Origin: Branchiostoma floridae
Taxonomy: Eukaryota; Chordata; Leptocardii; Amphioxiformes; Branchiostomatidae
NCBI RefSeq assembly: GCF_000003815.2
Contig: NC_049994.1
Location: forward strand, 11,099,736 to 11,163,735
Length of the DNA stretch: 64,000 nt
Direction: 5' to 3'
Shown here: one piece after another, positions 1-11,800 of the stretch
Numbering within the stretch: the stretch's first letter is position 1
Layout: each line of letters starts with the position of its first letter
Translations under genes and position numbers: made by a program
Notes under the pieces: model-generated
What the model was told of the DNA's origin: nothing
Databases searched by the model: none
Seen by the model: the letters and a program-made list of their open reading frames with translations, nothing else

Positions 1-2149
1 GGGGATTGAATGTAACAAGCCACTGAGCAGCCCATTCCGAAACTGAGGTGAGATCACGGTTTAACCTGTCCGCTGAGGCAACAGGGTCAGTAATTATCTC
101 TAGTAGTGCAGTATCATCCGCAAAAAGGCGGGAGTCTGTTAATAAGTCATCAACAATGTCATTTATAAATACAAGAAAAAGTAAGGGGCCAAGGAGGGAT
201 CCCTGAGGAACACCTGCATTGATAGGTAGCCATTCAGAGCACACTCCATTGATGACGACTCTTTGCCTTCGGTTATTTAAGTACGACTCTATCCATGCCA
301 ACAGAGACCCAGTGACTCCCAGTTGTCGTAGTTTAAAGAGTAAGCCGATGTGCCAAACCTTATCAAAGGCTTTGGAAATATCAAGGAAGACTGCGCGGGT
401 TTCAAGTCCTTGGTCAAGTGCTTGATGAATTTTGTGAACAAGGTATGTCAAGGAGTTGACGGTAGAATCTCCAAGGGCGAACCCGGCGTTACGATCAGTA
501 AGAAGCTTGTTTTGGTGGAAGTACGAGGAAAGTGAGCTGTGAACTACTCGTTCCAAAACTTTGGATACACAACATAGGAGGGATATGGGTCTGTAGTTTT
601 CCTTTGTCTGCTTGTCGCCTTTCTTATGTACAGGCACTACGTTCGAGCATTTCCAAATGTCCGGGAAGCACCCGTGCTGTATGGAGATATTGAATAATTT
701 TGATAGTGGATTAGCCAATGATGGGGCGACGTTTTTTAAAAGCCTGTTACCAAGACCATCAGGACCTGTGGCCTTGTTAACATCAAGGTTACACAAAATT
801 TCATAAACTTCAGAGGGGGAGCAGATAATGNNNNNNNNNNNNNNNNNNNNNNNNNNNNNNNNNNNNNNNNNNNNNNNNNNNNNNNNNNNNNNNNNNNNNN
901 NNNNNNNNNNNNNNNNNNNNNNNNNNNNNNNNNNNNNNNNNNNNNNNNNNNNNNNNNNNNNNNNNNNNNNNNNNNNNNNNNNNNNNNNNNNNNNNNNNNN
1001 NNNNNNNNNNNNNNNNNNNNNNNNNNACCACTTTTTTGGGTTCGAGGATGGATTTGCCAGGTCGAGACAAAGGCCGAGTCTGTGGTTGTGCTTCGCCTTT
1101 CTGATTAACTTTGTACAACTATTACGGATATGCTTGAACGTGTTGTATATCTCTGGCCTGTTAGTTTTCTTGTATTTACGGTACATTCGTCTCTTCTTCC
1201 TTAGCATTTGTCTGATTTCACACGTCATCCAAGGTTGGTCTCTTGGTCGGATTGTGACCTGTTTGCTGGGTACAAACCGCGCGATCGTTGTAGAAAGGGT
1301 TGTCATGAATGTTTCGGTTAAGGCGTTTATGTCCGGAATGTTCTCCGAGACAATGGAACCCCAATCTATAAGTAAGAGCTCAGAGTTCAATCCTTCATAA
1401 TCTGCCTTCTGAAACTCGTATACAGTACGTTTGTAGGTTTTAACACGGGGGATTTTAAGATACATTTTGCCATATACAAGTGAGTGGTCACAATTTGACA
1501 AAGGCGGGTTTGTACCACACTCCGTAAAGAGACTTGGTGAATCTGTAATGAGGACATCGAGCAAGGATGACGATGTGTCGGTAATGCGAGTGGGCTCTGA
1601 AATCAGCTGGTCGAAGTTGTTTTCTGATGTAAACATTTCAATCGTGGAAGCGGCATTGTCAGAATTTGCATTCAAATCACCAAGCAAGACAATAGTAGTT
1701 TTGTCAGAAGGGCCGCTGTCAATAATTACGTCAACTGATTGTTGCAGGTGCTCAAAGAATGTGGAGCGTTCCTCTGCACTCTGGCCGGGCGGTCTATAAC
1801 AACAACAAACAAATAGTTTCATACCGATATCCACCTCACACCAGATTGCTTCAGACGTATCACTTTCTAGATCGCTCCTCCTTTTACATGGTACAGAGTT
1901 GGATATATACAGTGCAACTCCGCCACCATGGCGGTTGCGATCTCGACGCATGGGGACTTGATAAGAGGGGAGGTACATATCTACGTCTGGGATGGTGGAG
2001 TCACACCATGTCTCGGAGAGAGCAATGACATCGTACCCCTCCTCTAGAGCAATGGTCTCAAGTTCATGGAGTTTGGTAAAATCATGTGCGGGAAGACTCC
2101 TCACGTTTGCGTGACAGAGAGAAAAGTGTTTCTGATTATTTACAGGCAT
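1..2149 (-). mobile_element. Non-LTR retrotransposon ORF2 (AP endonuclease + reverse transcriptase), partial
   Basis: Read on the minus strand, an open frame starts at an ATG at 2149-2147 and runs off the left edge. It begins MPVNNQKHFSLCHANVRSL. The first part is an apurinic-type endonuclease: NVRSL, SETW, RDRNRHGGGVALYI, CCYRPPG, LLGDLNA and CDHSLVYG are its metal-binding and catalytic blocks. After the N gap the reverse transcriptase follows, with KATGPDGLGNRLLK, NYRPISLLCCVSKVLERV, DISKAFDKVWH, GVPQGSLLGPLLFLVFIND and the active-site FADD box near 45-30. The frame is the same on both sides of the gap, as if the gap length were right, although this has a one in three chance. The product would nick target DNA and prime cDNA synthesis. 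The domain style suits the CR1/L2/Crack group; the exact clade is inference. No stop codon is seen in the readable part, so it may be a young copy. Confidence 0.9.
831..1026. other. Assembly gap (196 N)
   Basis: A run of N falls between the endonuclease and reverse transcriptase parts of the non-LTR element. The size is not a round number, so it may be an estimated gap. Confidence 0.99.
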
Positions 2150-2159
2150 TAGTTATACC

Positions 2160-5100
2160 TAACCGCTAGGGTTAGGGTTAGGGTTAAGGTTAGGGTTAGG
2201 GTAGTGCTTAGATGCAATATGTCTACGAGTGTATTTTAGTCGGTCAAACTTGGTATCATTGAAAAGGTATCTTGTTACAGTGTTGTAATCTGCAAACCGT
2301 TTAGAAATCGGGTGGTTACATTCCGAGATATGACTTAAGCACTAACCGCTAGGGTTAGGGTTAGGGTTAAGGTTAGGGTTAGGTAGTGCTTAGATGCAAT
2401 ATGGCTAAGAGTGGATTCTAGTCGGTCAAACTTGGTATCATTGAAAAGGTATCTTGGTACAGAGTTGTAATCTGTAAACCGTTTAGAAATCGGGTGGTTA
2501 CATCCCGAGATATGACTTAAGCACTAACCGCTAGGGTTAGGATAAAGGTTAAGGTTAGGGTTAGGGAAGTGCTTAGATGCAATATGGCTAAGAGTGGATT
2601 CTAGTCGGTCAAACTTGGTATCATTGAAAAGGTATCTGGGTACAGAGTTGTAATCTGCAAACCGTTTAGAAATCGTTTGTTTACTTCCCGAAATATGACT
2701 TAAGCACTACTCGCTAGGGTTAGGGTTAGGGTTAAGGTTAGGGTTAGGGTAGTGCTTAGATGCAATATGGCTAAGAGTTGATTCTAGTCGGTCAAACTTG
2801 GTATCATTGAAAAGGTATCTTGGTACAGAGTTGTAATCTGCAAACCGTTTTGAAATCGGGTGTTTACTTCCCGAGATATGACTTAAGCACTAACCGCTAG
2901 GGTTAGGGTTAGGGTTAAGGTTAGGGTTAGGGTAGTGCTTAGATGCAATATGGCTAAGAGTGTATTCTAGTCGGTCAAACTTGGTATCATTGGAAAGGTA
3001 TCTTGGTGCAGAGTTGTAATCTGCAAACCGTTTAGAAATCGGGTGTTTACTTCCCGAGATATGACTTAAGCACTAACCGCTAGGATTAGGGTTAGGGTTA
3101 AGGTTAGATTTAGGGTAGTGCTTAGATGCAATATGGCTAAGAGTGTATTCTAGTCGGTCAAACTTGGTATCATTGAAAAGGTATCTTGGTACAGTGTTGT
3201 AATCTGCAAACCGTTTAGAAATCAAGTGTTTACTTCCCGAGATATGACTTAAGCACTAACCGCTAGGGTTAGGGTTAGGGTTAAGGTTAGGGTTAGGGTA
3301 GTGCTTAGATGCAATATGGCTAAGAGTGTATTCTAGTAGGTCAAACTTGGTATCATTGAAAAGGTATCTTGGTACAGAGTTGTAATCTGCAAACCGTTTA
3401 GAAATCGGGTGTTTACTTCCCGAGATATGACTTAAGCACTAACCGTTAGGATTAGGGTTAGGGTTAAGGTTAGATTTAGGGTAGTGCTTAGATGCAATAT
3501 GGCTAAGAGTGTATTCTAGTCGGTCAAACTTGGTATCATTGAAAAGGTATTTTGGTACAGTGTTGTAATCTGCAAACCGTTTAGAAATCAAGTGTTTACT
3601 TCCCGAGATATGACTTAAGCACTAACCGCTAGGGTTAGGGTTAGGGTTAAGGTTAGGGTAGTGCTTAGATGCAATATGGCTAAGAGTGTATTCTAGTCGG
3701 TCAAACTTGGTATCATTGAAAAGGTATCTTGGTACAGAGTTGTAATCTGCAAACCGTTTAGAAATCGGGTGTTTACTTCCCGAGATATGACTTAAGCACT
3801 AACCGCTAGGGTTAGGGTTAGGGTTAAGGTTAGGGTTAGGGTAGTGCTTAGATGCAATATGGCTAAGAGTGTATTCTAGTCGGTTAAACTTGGTATCATT
3901 GAAAAGGTATCTGGGTACAGATTGTAATCTGCAAACCGTTTAGAAGTCGTTTGTTTACTTCCCGAGATATGACTTAAGCACTAACCGCTAGGGTTAGGGT
4001 TAGGGTTAAGGTTAGGGTTAGGGTAGTGCTTAGATGCAATATGGCCAAGAGTGTATTCTAGTCGGTCAAACTTGGTATCATTGAAAAGGTATCTTGGTAC
4101 AGTGTTGTAATCTGCAAACCGTTTAGAAATCGGATGGTTACATTCCGAGATATGACTTAAGCACTAACCGCTAGGTTTAGGGGTAGGGTTAAGGTTAGGG
4201 TTAGGGTAGTGCTTAGATGCAATATGGCTAAGAGTGGATTCTAGTCGGTCAAACTTGGTATCATTGAAAAGGTATCTGGGTACAGAGTTGTAATCTGCAA
4301 ACCGTTTAGAAATCGGGTGCTTACTTCCCGAGATATGACTTAAGCACTAACCGCTAGGGTTTTGGTTAGGGTTAAGGTTAGGGTTAGGGTAGTGCTTAGA
4401 TGCAATATGGCTAAGAGTGTATTCTAGTCGGTCAAACTTGGTATCATTGAAAAGGTATCTTGGTACAGAGTTGTAATCTGCAAACCGTTTTGAAATCGAG
4501 TGTTTACTTCCCGAGATATGACTTAAGCACTAACCGCTAGGGTTAGGGTTAGGGTTAAGGTTAGGGTTAGGGTAGTGCTTAGATGCAATATGGCTAAGAG
4601 TGGATTCTAGTCGGTCAAACTTGGTATCATTGAAAAGGTATCTTGGTACAGAGTTGTAATCTGCAAACCGTTTAGAAATCGGGTGTTTACTTCCCGAGAT
4701 ATGACTTAAGCACTAACCGCTAGGGTTAGGGTTAGGGTTAAGGTTAGGGTTAGGGTAGTGCTTAGATGCAATATGGCTAAGTATGGATTCTAGTCGGTCA
4801 AACTTGGTATCATTGAAAAGGTATCTTGGTACAGAGTTGTAATCTGCAAACCGTTTAGAAATCGGATGGTTACATCCCGAGATATGACTTAAGCACTAAC
4901 CGCTAGGTTTAGGGGTAGGGTTAAGGTTAGGGTTAGGGTAGTGGTTAGATGCAATATGGCTAAGAGTGTATTCTAGTCGGTCAAACTTGGTATCATTGAA
5001 AAGGTATCTTGGTACAGAGTTGTAATCTGCAAACCGTTTAGATATCGGGTGTGTTCTCCATGAGATTGCTGCTTAGTACATTAACCGCTAGGTGTGGATA

Positions 5101-6475
5101 TTTAGGGTTAAGGTTAGGGTTAGGGTAGTGCTTAGATGCAATATGGCTAAGAGTGGATTCTAGTCGGTCACGTCAAACTTGGTATCATTGAAAAGGTATC
5201 TTGGTACAGAGTTGTAATCTGCAAACAGTTCAGAAATCGGGTGTTTACTTCCCGAGATATGACTTAAGCACTAACCGCTAGGGTTTTGGTTAGGGTTAAG
5301 GTTAGGGTTAGGGTAGTGCTTAGATGCAATATGGCTAAGAGTGTATTCTAGTAGGTCAAACTTGGTATCATTGAAAATGTATCTTGGTACAGAGTTGTAA
5401 TCTGCAAACCGTTTAGAAATCGGGTGTTTACTTCCCGAGATATGACCTAAGCACTAACCGCTAGGGTTAGGGTTAGGGTTAAGGTTAGGGTTAGGGTAGT
5501 GCTTAGATTCAATATGGCTAAGTATGGATTCTAGTCGGTCAAACTTGGTATCATTGAAAAGGTATCTGGGTACAGAGTTGTAATCTGCAAACCGTTTAGA
5601 AATCGTTTGTTTACTTCCCGAGATATGACTTAAGCACTAACCGCTAGGGTTAGGATAAAGGTTAAGGTTAGGGTTAGGGAAGTGCTTAGATGCAATATGG
5701 CTAAGAGTGTATTCTAGTCGGTCAAACTTGGTATCATTGAAAAGGTATCTTGGTACAGAGTTGTAATCTGCAAACCGTTTAGAAATCGGGTGTTTACTTC
5801 CCGAGATATGACTTAAGCACTAACCGCTAGGATTAGGGTTAGGGTTAAGGTTAGATTTAGGGTAGTGCTTAGATGCAATATGGCTAAGAGTGTATTCTAG
5901 TCGGTCAAACTTGGTATCATTGAAAAGGTATCTTGGTACAGTGTTGTAATCTGCAAACCGTTTAGAAATCAAGTGTTTACTTCCCGAGATATGACTTAAG
6001 CACTAACCGCTAGGGTTAGGGTTAGGGTTAAGGTTAGGGTTAGGGTAGTGCTTAGATGCAATATGGCTAAGAGTGTATTCTAGTCGGTCAAACTTGGTAT
6101 CATTGAAAAGGTATCTTGGTACAGAGTTGTAATATGCAAACCGTTTAGAAATCGGGTGTTTACTTCCCGAGATATGACTTAAGCACTAACCGTTAGGATT
6201 AAGGTTAGGGTTAAGGTTAGATTTAGGGTAGTGCTTAGATGCAATATGGCTAAGAGTGTATTCTAGTCGGTCAAACTTGGTATCATTGAAAAGGTATTTT
6301 GGTACAGTGTTGTAATCTGCAAACCGTTTAGAAATCAAGTGTTTACTTCCCGAGATATGACTTAAGCACTAACCGCTAGGGTTAGGGTTAGGGTTAAGGT
6401 TAGGGTAGTGCTTAGATGCAATATGGCTAAGAGTGTATTCTAGTCGGTCAAACTTGGTATCAGTGAAAAGGTATC
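2160..6475 (+). repeat. Telomere-like satellite array, about 24 units of ~182 bp
   Basis: Each unit starts near CCGCTAGGG, carries four to six TTAGGG-type hexamers with one TTAAGG variant, then a unique core of about 130 bp that begins TAGTGCTTAGATGCAAT and ends GACTTAAGCACTA. Unit starts are seen at about 2163, 2346, 2528, 2708, 2896, 3079, 3261, 3445, 3627 and so on to 6372, a spacing of 180-190 bp. The core has imperfect inverted ends (TAGTGCTTA against TAAGCACTA). One unit near 5087 is degenerate. No coding frame persists through the array. Confidence 0.95.
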
Positions 6476-6515
6476 TCCTATACGCGCCGCCAACTGGTGC
6501 CGAGCGAACTTAGGA
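6476..6515. other. Foreign 40-bp sequence between satellite and gap
   Basis: The last satellite unit breaks off in the middle at about 6475, and a GC-rich stretch (TACGCGCCGCCAACTGGTGC and following) leads into the N gap. It matches no part of the satellite unit. It may be a real junction or an assembly artefact. Confidence 0.6.
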
Positions 6516-6615
6516 NNNNNNNNNNNNNNNNNNNNNNNNNNNNNNNNNNNNNNNNNNNNNNNNNNNNNNNNNNNNNNNNNNNNNNNNNNNNNNNNNNNNN
6601 NNNNNNNNNNNNNNN
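6516..6615. other. Assembly gap (100 N)
   Basis: Exactly 100 N, the usual convention for a gap of unknown size. The satellite has opposite orientations on its two sides. Confidence 0.99.
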
Positions 6616-7765
6616 CCTAACCTTAACCCTAACCCTAACCCTAGCGGTTAGTGCTTAAGTCATATCCCTTACGGTGTTACACCCGAATTTCTAAACGGTT
6701 TGCAGATTACTTCTCTGTACCAAGATACACTTTTCAATAATACCAAGTTTGACCGACTAGAATACACTCTTAGCCATATTGCATCTAAGCACTACCCTAA
6801 CCCCAACCTTAACCCTATTCCTAACCCTAGCGGTTAGTGCTTAAGTCATATCTCGGGATGTAAACACCCGATTTCAAAACTATTTGCAGATTACAACTCT
6901 GTACCAAGATACCTTTTCAATGATACCAAGTTTGACCGTCTAGAATACACTCTTAGCCATATTGCATCTAAGCACTACCCTAACCCTAACCTTAACCCTA
7001 ACCCTAACCCTAGCGGTTAGTGCTTAAGTCATATCTCGGGATGTAAACACCCGATTTGTAAACGGTTTGCAGATTATAACTCTGTACCAAGATACCTTTT
7101 CAATGATACCAAGTTTGACCGACTAGAATACACTCTTAGCCATATTGCATCTAAGCACTACCCTAACCCCAACCTTAACCCTAACCCTAACCCTAGCGGT
7201 TAGTGCTTAAGTCATATCTCGGGAAGTAAACACCCGATTTCAAAACCGTTTGCAGATTACAACTTGTACCAAGATACCTCTTCAATGATACCAAGTTTGA
7301 GCGTCTAGAATTTTCTCTTAGCCATATGGCATGTAAGCACTACCCTAACCCTAACCTTAACCCTAACCCTAACGCTAGCGGTTAGTGCTTAAGTCATATC
7401 TCAGGAAATAAACACCCGATTTCAAAACTGTTTGCAGATTACAACTCTGTACCAAGATACCTTTTCAATGATACCAAGTTTGACCGACTAGAATCCACTC
7501 TTAGCCATATTGCATCTAAGCACTACCCTAACCCTAACCTTAACCCTAACCCTAAACCTAGCGGTTAGTGCTTAAGTCATATCTCGGGAAGTAACCACCC
7601 GATTTCTAAACGGTTTGCAGATTGCAACTCTGTACCAAGATACCTTTTCAATGATACCAAGTTTGACCGACTAAAATCCACTCTTAGCCATATTGCATCT
7701 AAGCACTACCCTAACCCTAACCTTAACCCTAACCCTAATTCTAGCGGTTAGTGCTTAAGTCATAT
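6616..7765 (-). repeat. Same satellite in inverted orientation, about 6 units
   Basis: The units here read CCCTAA on the plus strand and carry the reverse complement of the same core (CTTAAGTCATATCTCGGG ... CTAAGCACTACCC). Spacing is again near 182 bp. These copies are somewhat more diverged from each other than those left of the gap. The array ends at AAGTCATAT near 7765, part-way through a core. Confidence 0.93.
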
Positions 7766-8862
7766 GACCTTTTGACGGAGAAGATGAATAGGATAGATTC
7801 CCATTAAGCAACTTACTGTGAATGTCCCTTATACATTTGCCAAGAACAAGAATTTCCTTTCTTGGGGCATTGTCCGTTTGTTTGCCAGTTGGAAATGGAA
7901 GATGCATTGATTTATATTTGGGGTATTGGTGGCGATAAAAACTGGAAATGGTCAGATACTTGTTCCCCTAGCGGCTTTCTTTCTCCGTTTGGTTTCGCTA
8001 TCTGGGAATAAAGATGGATAAGACCGGGCTTGAGTGTTCTTTCAATTCTAAAATATTCTTTCTGCCAAAAGCTGAAAGCGAAACCTCCCTTAACGAACAT
8101 CAGTGGTATTACATTTTCGCGCTTGTTTATTTTCGTTGTCCCAATTACACGTACTTTTATCTTAATGATTTGCCTTGTTGGACATTGATCGATTGCGTTT
8201 ATTTTATTGTGATGTTGCAACTGCAATTCAGCCGTTAGGCTGCTAATGTGGCGATATGTTTTTGCTCAATAAACCATTACACAATAAAACTTTGATGAAA
8301 TTCAATCAGGTCAAAATGTCATTTTATAGTCAATAAACACTCTGGATGGACAGCAAGTTGACACTCCCTGTCAATAAGCAAAAAAAAAAACTGCTGCCGT
8401 TGAGTTTTTGCTAGACGGTGTAACGCAAACTCCGCTATCCAGGGCTGTAACTATTCCTCTCCGGTTTGTTCGCTTGTTTCACATAAATGTAACCTGCCAA
8501 TCATGATTTACAGGAGAAAAACACTAGGAAATCCTCCATATCCTAAATGCAATGTTTGCTGATGTACGTAAACGGCCCGTACATTTCATGTCTGGTCTTG
8601 TACTCAACTGACTCGAGTCATTCGACGTTATAGGGTAATCAGGTACGTAAACTCACGCCATCGCTGTTCTTTTCCGGGTCAAAGGTTGACTAACTCATGT
8701 TGGCCAATATCGCGAATTTTCTTCCAAGGTCGCTTTCGTTTGCTTGTTGTGCACGCGTGAAAGACTCGACAAGTATCACAATACCCTAAAGTGGTGCAGA
8801 AATCTCAGTAGATCGCTCAGATCTGAAGCAGACTGTATTTTTGTTACGTTTTAGGTCCCAAA
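7766..8862. other. Unique sequence upstream of the zinc-finger gene
   Basis: Non-repetitive sequence with no protein-like frame that I recognise. The short overlapping open frames on both strands at 7912-8238 look like chance. It should hold the promoter of the gene at 8863; no TATA box or motif cluster stands out. A TTTTAG just before 8854 could be a splice acceptor for an upstream untranslated exon. Confidence 0.5.
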
Positions 8863-11800
8863 ATGGAGATTTCAAGTAGGAGTGGGGAGGGGGGCAGTCA
8901 TCATCATCTTATCGTTCCGTGCCAGTACTGCAGGCAGGCGGGAAATATCGCCCAGTTCCGAGGTATGTTTGTTTGTCTTATTTATATCTTAGCGGCTCAA
9001 CCTATTATTATGCAAGATAACCTTTATACCAGCACATTTAATATTTAAGCAATTATTTTCAAGTTGAAGCCCCATAAATAAAAGTGCATGCATATGGCAC
9101 ATTTATTTCAGAAAACATTGAGGAATCTTTCAAAATTGGTGTCATTCTACTAGTACAGTCCGTAATTGGTAAACTGAGTCCTAGATACACATAGATTCGG
9201 ATGATATATCCAAATTATATGTAATTCCCTAATCTCCAAACTGAATAAGCATTTTCAAATCAGAATTTTAGGTGCATGTTATGTAGGACTTTCAACATTT
9301 GATCACAAGTACTATAGTGTTATGTATTACTGTAAATGCATTTAAGTTTGCATGGGTTTACTTTCACGGTAGCGGGAGAATGGAGTTTTTGTGGTGGTGT
9401 TAAGGTAGCTGTAGCGCCATAGACTGCAATCTCATACTAAAATGGAAAATATTTGCGGTGAAGTGGTCACCGCAAAAAACGCCAACTTAAAACCACTGAG
9501 AACATTTCAGCATTTACAGTAAGTGTAAATGTGTATGATTTGTTCTATGTTAATTCTTATAGGCTACCATCGGCAGTGTCTTCTTGAGCTATGGCGTGAG
9601 GAAGACGCCATTCAGGAAGACACCAGTCAGGAAGATGAAGTTGACATGTACACAGAAGAAAATGAAGAAGAAGACTCCAGTCAGGAAGACACCAGTCAGG
9701 AGACAAAAGAAGAGATGAAAAATTCTCCCAATGCGATGGAATTGGATGGGGAGGAAACAGGGACAGATCGGAAGTGTAAAGTGTGTGACAAAACTTATCC
9801 TGATTGGACAGCCTTGCAGAGGCACATGCGAGTTCATGCAAAACGTCCCTTTGAATGTAAAATCTGCAAGAAATCTTTCACTTTCAAGACTGGACTTGAG
9901 AAACACATGGGGACTCATATGCATGAGGAAGACATATTGACTGATGAGGAAGACATGGGGACTGATGAGGAAGACATGGGGACTCACGAAGAAGACATGG
10001 GGACTCATGAGGAAGACATGGGGACTCATGAGGAACAGACTACAAAACAGAAGGAAACTCCTGTTACGTGTAACACAAATTCTTTAAAGACTCATCGTAG
10101 GGGGCGTCCAAAGAAACGTACCAGAGTCCGCATCGGAGATAAGCGGGTCAAATGTGAGACGTGTGGCAACACGTTCGCTGAAATGAAATGTTTAATTCGC
10201 CATCGTAGGATACACACAGGTGAAAAGCCATATGCATGTACTCAGTGCGACATGAAATTCACCCAAAGCAACGGTCTGATACAACACTTAAGAACTCACA
10301 CCGGTGAGAGACCTTACCAGTGTGACGTGTGCGGAAAGGCCTTCGCTCAGAAGGGTAACCGAGATAGTCACATGATTGTCCATACTGGAGAAAGGCCATT
10401 CTGCTGTCACATGTGCAAGAAGACGTTTAAGTCCTCACAATACTTAAAATATCACATGAACAAGCACACAGGGGAAAAGCCATACCAGTGTGACGTATGC
10501 AACATGGCATTTTACTATCCAGAAAACCTTCGGATTCATAAGCTCGGGCACAGCGAAGAGAGGCGTTATATGTGCGACGTATGCGGGATGCGGTTCAAGC
10601 GTTCAGACTACCTTAAAGATCACCACAGAAACTTCCATACCGAAGCAGGAAAGCTTAGATTAAAGAAGAAGAGAGAACAACATCGAGAAAACAGGGAGTA
10701 CAAGTTTGGATGCAGGCCATGCCTGAAACTTTTCTATACCAAGGACTGTTATAAATCACATCTCAAAAGTAAAAAGCACCAGGTTAAGGCTGCAAGACAG
10801 GCAGAAATAGACGGGGAATTAAAAGAAGCCTGTGATTCACTTCGTCAGTCAGATCCTGAAGAGAAAATGGAAGACACCTTGTCCGAAAATGTACAACAAG
10901 AACCAGATACAGGGACGGAGGAGAGCCAAGATTGTAATAAAGAAGACACAAAGTCTATTATGGAAGACAACATGTCTGAAAATATAGAACAAGTACCAGT
11001 TACAGGGACAGAGGAGACACAAGATTCTGACAAAGAAGACACAAAGTCTATTATGAAAGACACCATGTCTGAAAATGTACAACAGGAACTAGATAAAGGG
11101 ACAGAGGAGAGACAAGATTCCTACAAAGAAGACACAGAGTCTATTCTGGAAGACACCATGTCTGAAAATGTACAGCATAACCCAAATAAAGGGACAGAGG
11201 AGAGCCAAGATTCCAACAAAGACACCGAGTCAATTATGGAAAATACCATGTCTGAAAATGTACAACAACAACAAGATAATGGGACAGAGGAGAGCCAAGA
11301 TTCTGACAAAGAAGACACAGACTTTATTGTGGAAGATACCATGTCCGAAAATGTACAAGACCCAGATAAAGTGACAGAGGAGAGCCAAGATTCCAACAAA
11401 GAAGACACTGAGTCTATTATGGAAGACACCATGTCTGAAAATGTACAACAAGTACCAGTTACAGGGACAGAAGAGAGCCAAGATTCTGACAAAGAAGACA
11501 CAGAGTCTATTAGGGAAGACACCTTGTCTGAAAATGCACAACAAGAACCAGATCAAGGGACAGAGGAGAGCCAAGGTTCTGATGAAGAAGACACAGAGTC
11601 TATTATGGAAGACACCTTGTCTGAAAATGTACAACAAGAACCGGATATAGGGACAGAGGAGAGCCAAGAGTCCAACAAAGAAGACACAGAGTCTATTAGG
11701 GAAAACACTATGTCTGAAAATGTACAAGAAGAACCAGACAAAGGGACAGAGGAGAGACAAGATTCCAACAAAGAAGACACAGAAGATTTAAGCTGCAAGG

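Noticed and set aside
2160-7765. Regularly spaced repeats resembling a CRISPR array
   Set aside because: The whole ~182-bp unit is conserved, including what would be spacers, and the context is an animal genome. It is a satellite.
7912-8238. Two opposed open frames of about 100 and 74 codons
   Set aside because: No domain, no splice context and overlapping strands; chance frames.
9529-9562. ATG at 9529 as start of the zinc-finger protein
   Set aside because: The 11 residues before the acceptor are intronic in composition, and an upstream exon joins in frame with a good donor and acceptor.
10845-11760. Long overlapping minus-strand open frames
   Set aside because: They are antisense shadows of the 93-bp coding repeat of the zinc-finger gene; the repetitive composition keeps stops out.
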